From an uncultured Leptotrichiaceae bacterium (GTDB taxonomy: Bacteria > Fusobacteriota > Fusobacteriia > Fusobacteriales > Leptotrichiaceae), in NCBI GenBank assembly GCA_938037005.1, contig CALHVR010000116.1, positions 1-12,351 on the forward strand: DNA of 12,351 bases, in the 5' to 3' direction. The notes beneath the pieces were generated by a model that did no database searches, was not told the origin of the DNA, and saw only the letters and a list, made by a program, of their open reading frames with translations. Below, piece after piece: positions 1-4,816 of this stretch. The stretch's first letter is position 1; each line of letters begins with the position of its first letter. Made by a program: the position numbers and the translations under genes.

Positions 1-1
1 A

Positions 2-355
2 AGTATTCTTTATTCCAGTTTTGATGAAAATTTTTATAAACTTTACGATGTTCCTATTAAATTTATAAATTATTTTATGATAATTCTTATTTCTTCTGCG
101 ATTATTATAAATATAAAAACAATTGGAATTATTTTAATTATTTCAATTTTAACAATTCCGCAAGCAACGGCATCAATTATTGCCAAAAAATATTCAAGTA
201 TTATTTATTTATCTGTTATTTTTTCTTTCTTAGGAATTTTATTTGGTTTATATTTTTCATATTTACTAAATATTCCTTCTGGTCCTTCAATTATAGTTAT
301 TTTAACACTATTACTTGTAGTTGTAAAAATTGTAAAAAAAATACTTGACAGATAA
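2..355 (+). CDS. Metal ABC transporter permease, ABC-3 family (5'-truncated by window edge)
   Basis: This is the C-terminal 117 residues of a membrane permease whose reading frame is open from base 2, so the gene starts upstream of the window; the in-frame ATG at 77 is internal. The visible part is almost entirely hydrophobic, with about three membrane segments. It carries the conserved end of ABC-3 (ZnuB/MntB/TroC) permeases: a YDVPIKFINY-type loop, then a segment with TIPQATASIIAKKYSS (family form: IPAATA-x-x-L-A), and a final LNIPSGPSIIVILT segment (family form: LPSGAxIVL). Known family role: the inner-membrane channel of a binding-protein-dependent importer for Zn2+, Mn2+ or Fe2+. The metal cannot be told from this fragment. 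The ATPase and binding protein are expected upstream. No terminator separates it from dps, so some readthrough is possible. The family call is firm; the substrate is open. Confidence 0.85.
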   Translation, partial: SILYSSFDENFYKLYDVPIKFINYFMIILISSAIIINIKTIGIILIISILTIPQATASIIAKKYSSIIYLSVIFSFLGILFGLYFSYLLNIPSGPSIIVILTLLLVVVKIVKKILDR

Positions 356-373
356 CAATAATAATAGTATAAT
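345..373 (+). promoter_or_regulatory. Consensus sigma-70 promoter of dps, overlapping the permease 3' end
   Basis: A perfect -35 TTGACA (345-350) and a perfect -10 TATAAT (368-373) are separated by 17 bases. The -35 box is formed by the last sense codons of the upstream permease. The predicted start is near 380, giving a dps leader of about 45 nt. This is the only full-consensus promoter I see in the window. Confidence 0.85.
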
Positions 374-376
374 AGT

Positions 377-393
377 TTTGTAATTATTACAAA
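377..393 (+). promoter_or_regulatory. PerR/Fur-like operator over the dps transcription start
   Basis: TTTGTAATTATTACAAA is a perfect inverted repeat with 8-base arms around one central T. Its inner 15 bases have the 7-1-7 form of the PerR box (TTATAATNATTATAA), differing at one symmetrical position per arm (G for A, C for T). It begins three bases after the -10 box and covers the expected +1, a position suited to repression. dps is a known PerR or Fur-family target in many bacteria. Binding by PerR rather than Fur or another Fur-family member is inferred. Confidence 0.6.
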
Positions 394-426
394 TTAAAAA
401 TTATTATAAATGAAGGAGAGATATTT

Positions 427-864
427 ATGTCAAAAACAGTTGAAAATTTAAACTTATATTTAGTAAATCTAAATGTACTTTACAGAAAATTACAAAATTA
501 CCATTGGAATGTTACAGGAACAGGATTCTTTACAGTTCACGCTAAATTAGAAGAGCTTTACGATAATGTAAATGAAAGAATTGATGAAGTTGCAGAAAGA
601 ATTTTAGCAGTTGGTGGAAGACCATACGGAACATTAAAAAAATATTTAGAAGTAACTACTTTAGAAGAAGCTAAAGATGAAGATATTTCTACAAAAGATG
701 CAATAGCTAGCTTAGAAAAAGATTTTAAAGCTATGTTAGAACTTTGTAAAACTATTAAAAGAGCAGCTGACGAAGAAGAAGACTTTGGAAGTTCAGCTTT
801 AATTGATGAAGATATTGCAAATTATGAAAAAACATTATGGATGTTTAAAGCTTATTTAGCTTAA
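427..864 (+). CDS. dps: Dps family DNA-binding ferritin-like protein
   Basis: Encodes a 145-residue member of the Dps/ferritin-like family, close to the compact Firmicutes type in length. Known role: twelve subunits form a hollow cytoplasmic shell that oxidises Fe2+ with H2O2 and stores the iron, protecting DNA from hydroxyl radicals; some members also bind DNA. The intersubunit ferroxidase ligands are visible with the right spacing: His26 (in NYHWNV), His38, Glu42, Asp53 and Glu57, corresponding to H31, H43, D47, D58 and E62 of the Listeria protein. The N-terminal tail is very short with only one lysine, so strong DNA binding through a basic tail is unlikely; protection is probably mainly chemical. 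The start is supported by GAAGGAGAG ending seven bases before the ATG. The gene has its own consensus promoter, a PerR/Fur-like operator and a terminator, so it is probably a peroxide- or iron-responsive single gene. Confidence 0.95.
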   Translation: MSKTVENLNLYLVNLNVLYRKLQNYHWNVTGTGFFTVHAKLEELYDNVNERIDEVAERILAVGGRPYGTLKKYLEVTTLEEAKDEDISTKDAIASLEKDFKAMLELCKTIKRAADEEEDFGSSALIDEDIANYEKTLWMFKAYLA

Positions 865-867
865 TAT

Positions 868-907
868 AAAAGGCATATTATTAAAATATGCCTTTTTCTT
901 TTTTTTT
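868..907 (+). terminator. Rho-independent terminator after dps
   Basis: Bases 868-879 (AAAAGGCATATT) pair perfectly with 885-896 around a 5-base loop, followed by a T-rich tract to 907 with a single C. It starts four bases after the dps stop. Read on the minus strand it has a weaker T tract (TTTTATATT), so it may also stop transcripts from the convergent cobK, for which I see no better terminator in 908-983. Confidence 0.9.
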
Positions 908-983
908 AATTTTACATTATTTTTTACTAAAATAACATTCAAAAAATTATTTCTAATTACTAAAATAAATTTTCTACTAAATT

Positions 984-1763
984 TTATTTACAATTTTTAA
1001 AATAATTTTCAACTTCACTAAGTTCATTGAAAACAGTTCCATAATCAACAAATGGACGTGTTAAAACTAAAACTGTAACTCCTTCTTCTTTACAAGCTTC
1101 CACTTTTTCTTGCTCTCCACCTGTTGTTCCACTTTCTTTTGTCAACAAATAATTTATTTTATAACTTTGTAACATTGCTTTATTTAAAATTTTATCAATA
1201 GGCCCTTGTATTGCAATAATTTTTGATGGTAAATATCCTAAATCTTCTGCTTTTTTTATTGAATCAGTTGTTGGTAACATTCTTACATAAAGATTATTTT
1301 TATCTCCCATTTCTTTAATTACAGCAAGATTATTTGAGCCAAAAGTACTTAAAATATTTACACCTTCAAGCGTTTTTACATACTCATTCATAGCTTCAAG
1401 TGTTTCAAATTTTATTACATTTTCTGTTCCATAATCCAACATTTTTCGTTCAAATCTTACATATTTTACATTTAATTTATTAGTAACATTTATTACTGAT
1501 TTACTAACTATTTGTGCATATGGATGACTTGCATCTACAGCAAGTGTCACTCCATTTTCTTTAATTAATTGTTCCATTTGATTTTCATCTAATTTTTCTG
1601 ACAAAATTCTAATATTTCTATCTTTATTACTTTCAATATAGTCTTCTAATAATTTCCCACCATATCCTGTTGCCGTAGTAATTATTATACTTTCATCTGT
1701 ATTTTTTATAATTATTTCTAATATATCTCTAGAATCTTTTGTCCCACCTATTATCCAAATCAT
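984..1763 (-). CDS. cobK: Precorrin-6A / cobalt-precorrin-6A reductase
   Basis: Encodes a 259-residue protein of the CobK/CbiJ family. It uses NAD(P)H to reduce a double bond of the corrin ring, turning (cobalt-)precorrin-6A into -6B in vitamin B12 synthesis; in an anaerobe the cobalt-containing substrate (CbiJ reaction) is more likely. Visible family marks are the N-terminal IIGGTKDSR nucleotide-binding strand and turn (residues 4-12), DASHPYA (77-83), the basic RFER (103-106), RMLP (161-164), IQGP (185-188) and KESGTTGG with a following lysine (209-220). The length is normal and the frame intact. AGGAGG seven bases before the ATG fixes the start. No other cobalamin gene is in the window. 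The 90-base gap to cysS holds a terminator and a separate promoter and is too short for a cobalamin riboswitch. The family is clear; whether the host has the rest of the pathway cannot be judged here. Confidence 0.9.
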   Translation of the reverse strand: MIWIIGGTKDSRDILEIIIKNTDESIIITTATGYGGKLLEDYIESNKDRNIRILSEKLDENQMEQLIKENGVTLAVDASHPYAQIVSKSVINVTNKLNVKYVRFERKMLDYGTENVIKFETLEAMNEYVKTLEGVNILSTFGSNNLAVIKEMGDKNNLYVRMLPTTDSIKKAEDLGYLPSKIIAIQGPIDKILNKAMLQSYKINYLLTKESGTTGGEQEKVEACKEEGVTVLVLTRPFVDYGTVFNELSEVENYFKNCK

Positions 1764-1791
1764 TTATTTTCCTCCTACTTTGTATACACAA

Positions 1792-1819
1792 ATTATATCT
1801 CGATTTTTAAAAAAATCAA
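1792..1819 (-). promoter_or_regulatory. Predicted cobK promoter nested in the cysS terminator
   Basis: On the minus strand, -10 TATAAT (1792-1797) is perfect and lies 16 bases after TTGATT (1814-1819, four of six consensus). The -35 box is part of the terminator stem that ends cysS. Just downstream is TTTGTGTATACAAA (1779-1792), which contains the perfect 8-base palindrome TGTATACA (1781-1788). It could be an operator but has no recognised match. Confidence 0.55.
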
Positions 1820-1847
1820 GCCTTCGTCACAAACAACTTGATTTTTT
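1810..1847 (-). terminator. Terminator of the rmuC-cysS transcript
   Basis: Bases 1810-1820 (AAAAAATCAAG) pair perfectly with 1837-1847 around a 16-base loop. Read on the minus strand, the 3' arm ends CTTGATTTTTTT, six bases after the cysS stop codon. The stem has only three G-C pairs and the U tract is mostly inside the stem, so it may be leaky and allow some readthrough into cobK. Confidence 0.65.
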
Positions 1848-1853
1848 ATATTT

Positions 1854-3311
1854 TTATATAATTTCGTAACTAGTCGTTCCGTCTTTATTGTCTTTAATTT
1901 CAACACCTATCGCTTTTAGACTATCTCTTATTTCATCTGATAATTTAAAGTTTTTTTCAGCCCGTGCGTCAGTTCTAATTTTTATTAACAATTCTATTAA
2001 CTCTTTACTCATTTCATCATTCTCCTCATTTACTTTATTTATAAGTTCGATTCCTAATATATTCTCCATCTTATTTTTTAAAGACATATACGAAGAAAAT
2101 AATCCTTCCAATAATTCTTCCGTTACATTTTCAAAAATTACATCATAATATTTATTTGTTTCTCGTATTTGATCAAATACGGTTGCTATCGCTTGAGGAG
2201 TGTTCATATCTTCAGACATTGCTTCATCAAATTTTTTGTCAAATTTTTTTACTTTCTTTATAAAATTTTCTATATTTTCATTTTTTATAACTATTTTTTC
2301 AATATCTTTATTTACGTTATTTTTTTGTAAAATTTCCTCATATCTCTTAACTGATGAAATAATACTTTGTAAAGCTTTTTTGCTATCTTCTATATTTTCT
2401 ATTGAAAAGTTAATTGGCTTTCTATAATGTGTGCTTAGTACAAATAATCTTACTATATTCCCATCAAATTTGTCTAAAATTTCACGTAATAAAAAGAAAT
2501 TTCCTAGAGATTTAGACATTTTATCTCCATCTACATTTATAAAGCCATTATGCATCCAATATTTAGCAAAATCTCCATGACCAGAACATTTGCTTTGAGC
2601 AATTTCATTTTCATGATGTGGAAAAATTAAATCTTGTCCGCCACCGTGAATATCAAAAGTTTCTCCTAAATATTTTTTTGACATTGCACTACATTCAATA
2701 TGCCATCCAGGTCTTCCTTGCCCCCAAGGTGAATCCCAATAAGGTTCCCCTTCTTTTTTAGGTTTCCATAAAGTAAAATCAAGTGAATCTTTCTTTATAT
2801 CTAACACATTTACTCTTGCTCCAGCTTCCAGTTCTTCAATTTTTTGATTAGATAAATTTCCATAGTCTTCGTATTTTCTAACATCAAAAAAGACATTACC
2901 TTCATTCTCATAAGCATATCCGTTTTCAATTAATTTTTCTATCATTTCTATAATTTCAGTCATATGCTCTGTAACTTTTGGTCTAACAACATCTTTTAAA
3001 ACATTTAGTCGATTTATATCTTCAAAAAATGCTTCAATATATTTAATTGCAACTTCTTCAGGTTTTATTTTTTCTTCTATTGCTTTTTTAATTATTTTAT
3101 CATCAACATCAGTAAAATTTTGTACATATTCTACTTTATACCCTTTATGCTTAAAAAATCTCGCTAAAGTATCAAAAACAATAATCGGTCTAGCATTCCC
3201 TAAATGAATATAATTATAAACTGTAGGCCCACAAACATACATTTTTACCTTATTTTCATCTAATGGTATAAATTTTTCAAGTTTATTTGTCATTGTATTG
3301 TATATTTTCAT
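1854..3311 (-). CDS. cysS: Cysteinyl-tRNA synthetase
   Basis: A complete class I aminoacyl-tRNA synthetase of 485 residues that charges tRNA-Cys with cysteine using ATP in the cytoplasm. The start is set at the ATG at 3311 because AGGAG lies five bases upstream and the product begins MKIYNT, as in the family. A GTG five codons further up (3326) has no ribosome binding site. The catalytic zinc ligands are present: Cys27 (in MYVCGPTVY), Cys207 (in HIECSAMS), His232 and Glu236 (in FPHHENE), matching E. coli C28, C209, H234 and E238. The HIGH-type motif is HLGN (36-39) and the KMSKS loop is at 264-268. The C-terminal part carries the helical anticodon-binding region. The gene follows rmuC by 27 bases with no promoter between, so the two are probably cotranscribed. 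No T-box leader is present. Confidence 0.97.
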   Translation of the reverse strand: MKIYNTMTNKLEKFIPLDENKVKMYVCGPTVYNYIHLGNARPIIVFDTLARFFKHKGYKVEYVQNFTDVDDKIIKKAIEEKIKPEEVAIKYIEAFFEDINRLNVLKDVVRPKVTEHMTEIIEMIEKLIENGYAYENEGNVFFDVRKYEDYGNLSNQKIEELEAGARVNVLDIKKDSLDFTLWKPKKEGEPYWDSPWGQGRPGWHIECSAMSKKYLGETFDIHGGGQDLIFPHHENEIAQSKCSGHGDFAKYWMHNGFINVDGDKMSKSLGNFFLLREILDKFDGNIVRLFVLSTHYRKPINFSIENIEDSKKALQSIISSVKRYEEILQKNNVNKDIEKIVIKNENIENFIKKVKKFDKKFDEAMSEDMNTPQAIATVFDQIRETNKYYDVIFENVTEELLEGLFSSYMSLKNKMENILGIELINKVNEENDEMSKELIELLIKIRTDARAEKNFKLSDEIRDSLKAIGVEIKDNKDGTTSYEII

Positions 3312-3316
3312 TTTTT

Positions 3317-3321
3317 CTCCT
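3317..3321 (-). promoter_or_regulatory. Ribosome binding site that fixes the cysS start
   Basis: AGGAG on the minus strand, five bases before the ATG at 3311. It lies downstream of the alternative GTG at 3326, so that GTG cannot use it. This excludes the longer five-residue N-terminal version. Confidence 0.85.
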
Positions 3322-3338
3322 AACACTTTGTAACTATT

Positions 3339-4655
3339 CTATTCAACTAATAAATCGTTCTCTACTTTTGATTCATTTTCTATTATTTTTACATTTGAAA
3401 TTTCAGTAAATCTTTTACTTATTTTAGTTGATGTCGTTGCAATTTCTTTCACATCTTTTGTCACTTTTTCAATATCTTTTTGTAATGATGTCCATCTTGT
3501 TTCATATCTTACAAATTCTTCTTGTAATTTGCTTAATTCTTCATGAATTATATTTGCATATTTATTTCTTTCAATGTTTTTCATTGTAACTTGAACTATT
3601 GTTAATATTGACATCAAAGTGGTAGGTGATGTTATTCTTACATTTTTCTTGTTTGCATATTCCAAAATATCACTATGATATGCATTAATTTCTGCAAAAA
3701 TTGCTTCAGCTGGTAAAAATAATATTGCTTGATCACTTGTTTCATTCTCTATAATATATTTATTTGATATTGCATCAATATGTTTTTTCATATTTGAAAC
3801 AAAATCTTTTCTAGCTTGTATTCTTTCTATTTCCGTTAATTCTTGATTATATATTTTTCTATAATTTTCTAACGGAAATTTTGAATCTATCGCAATATTT
3901 CCCATTGGTTCTGGTGTAAATAATATAGAGTCAGCTATTGTTCCGTTTGATAATTTATATTGTGTTGCATAAATTTTATCGTTTCTTTCCCCGAAAACCG
4001 ATGCCAGTATTTGATAAAGCTGAACTTCTCCAAAAATACCTCTACTTTTTTTATCTGTCAACACATCTTGAAGTGATACAATATTCGTTGATAATGTCTC
4101 TATTTTTTTCTGTGCCTCATCTATTTTTGACAATCTCTCAAGTACATTTCCAAATGTTTTTGTTGTTTCTTCAAAGCCTTTTGATAATCTCTCTTCAACT
4201 TTACTATTCATCATATCAAGTCGATTTTCTATTTTTTTGTTAAGCCCTTCAAAATCATCTGTTATACTTTTTTTAAATTCATCTTTAAATTTATTTATAT
4301 TTATTGTTAAATTTTGATTATTTTCATTCATTGCATTTCCAAGATTTGTCCCGAAATTATTGAATTGCATTAATAATTTTTCGTTATTTCCTGACAATTC
4401 TTTGTTTAAATCATTTATTCCTTGAAGCAATCCATTTTTCGTATTTAAAATTACACTGTTTTCCATTTCAGTAAATTTTCTTTTATTTTCTTCCAAATTT
4501 TTTTGATTATTTTCGTTTAACTTATCAATCAACAATAATGCCATCTCTTCTTTAAGTTTTATTGTTTCTTCCTGTTGCTCTTTTCTATTTTTTATTCCTA
4601 AAAATAAAATAACTGTACACAAAATAATTGTAATAATTACAAATAATTCTAACAT
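3339..4655 (-). CDS. rmuC: RmuC family DNA recombination protein
   Basis: Encodes a 438-residue RmuC homologue. RmuC limits certain DNA rearrangements (inversions at short inverted repeats) in E. coli and is regarded as a nuclease-like protein; its exact reaction is not settled. Order of parts: a single N-terminal membrane anchor (about residues 2-20), a long charged and Asn-rich coiled coil (about 24-195), then the conserved RmuC domain starting with DKKSRGIFGEVQ near 200. The domain contains NIAIDSKFPLENY, with Asp257 and Lys259 in a D-x-K pattern as in PD-(D/E)xK nucleases, and FLPAEAIFAEI. A further coiled coil and a charged tail end the protein. The anchor suggests attachment at the inner membrane with the domain in the cytoplasm. 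The start has a GGGG-type ribosome binding site eight bases before the ATG. It is first in an apparent rmuC-cysS operon and diverges from ppc. Confidence 0.92.
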   Translation of the reverse strand: MLELFVIITIILCTVILFLGIKNRKEQQEETIKLKEEMALLLIDKLNENNQKNLEENKRKFTEMENSVILNTKNGLLQGINDLNKELSGNNEKLLMQFNNFGTNLGNAMNENNQNLTININKFKDEFKKSITDDFEGLNKKIENRLDMMNSKVEERLSKGFEETTKTFGNVLERLSKIDEAQKKIETLSTNIVSLQDVLTDKKSRGIFGEVQLYQILASVFGERNDKIYATQYKLSNGTIADSILFTPEPMGNIAIDSKFPLENYRKIYNQELTEIERIQARKDFVSNMKKHIDAISNKYIIENETSDQAILFLPAEAIFAEINAYHSDILEYANKKNVRITSPTTLMSILTIVQVTMKNIERNKYANIIHEELSKLQEEFVRYETRWTSLQKDIEKVTKDVKEIATTSTKISKRFTEISNVKIIENESKVENDLLVE

Positions 4656-4677
4656 TTTTTTATCCCCTTTTCACAAA

Positions 4678-4705
4678 TTTATACATTATTTTAACATATT
4701 TTCAA
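4678..4705 (-). promoter_or_regulatory. Predicted promoter of rmuC-cysS
   Basis: On the minus strand, TTGAAA (4700-4705) and TATAAA (4678-4683) each match five of six consensus bases, with a 16-base spacer. The predicted start near 4671 leaves a leader of only about 16 nt before the ATG, just enough for the ribosome binding site. In such AT-rich DNA, -10-like boxes arise easily, so this is moderate evidence. Confidence 0.45.
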
Positions 4706-4772
4706 AAAAAAATCATTCACAAAATTTATACTCTTTATTTATAAGTTATACATTTTATTTACACCAATTTTA

Positions 4773-4781
4773 TGATATAAT
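4773..4781 (+). promoter_or_regulatory. Extended -10 promoter of ppc
   Basis: TGATATAAT is an extended -10 element (TGn followed by perfect TATAAT at 4776-4781). No good -35 lies 16-18 bases upstream. TTTACA at 4758-4763 is too close for this -10 but could serve TAATAT at 4782-4787 with an 18-base spacer. A 12-base palindrome, TTAATATATTAA (4781-4792), covers the expected start; it may be only AT-rich chance. Confidence 0.5.
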
Positions 4782-4816
4782 TAATATATTAAATTATTAA
4801 AAAAGGTGGTGTTTAA

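Noticed and set aside
77..355. A separate 92-residue small membrane protein starting at the ATG at 77
   Set aside because: The frame is open to the left edge and the residues before the ATG (YDVPIKFINYF) continue the ABC-3 permease family, so it is a fragment of a larger gene.
925..968. Direct repeat TACTAAAATAA at 925-935 and 958-968 between dps and cobK
   Set aside because: Only two 11-base copies in nearly pure A/T DNA; likely chance, with no hairpin strong enough to call a second terminator.
1764..1853. Possible cobalamin riboswitch ahead of cobK
   Set aside because: The gap is only 90 bases and is filled by the cysS terminator and a promoter; no B12-box-like sequence is visible.
1888..2427. 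Two hydrophobic plus-strand open frames (1888-2148 and 2200-2427)
   Set aside because: They lie opposite cysS, have no ribosome binding site, and show the Phe/Ser/Ile-rich composition expected from the reverse of Lys/Glu/Asn-rich coding sequence.
3312..3326. GTG start of cysS giving five extra residues
   Set aside because: No ribosome binding site precedes the GTG, while AGGAG lies between it and the ATG at 3311, which gives the family-typical N-terminus.
3938..4243. Plus-strand open frame of 101 codons
   Set aside because: It lies opposite the well-supported rmuC coiled-coil region, has no ribosome binding site, and its Phe/Leu-rich product is an antisense artefact.
4656..4816. Possible small RNA, T-box or riboswitch in the divergent rmuC/ppc region
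   Set aside because: The sequence is almost all A/T with no stable GC-containing stem or recognisable consensus; only promoter elements are supportable.
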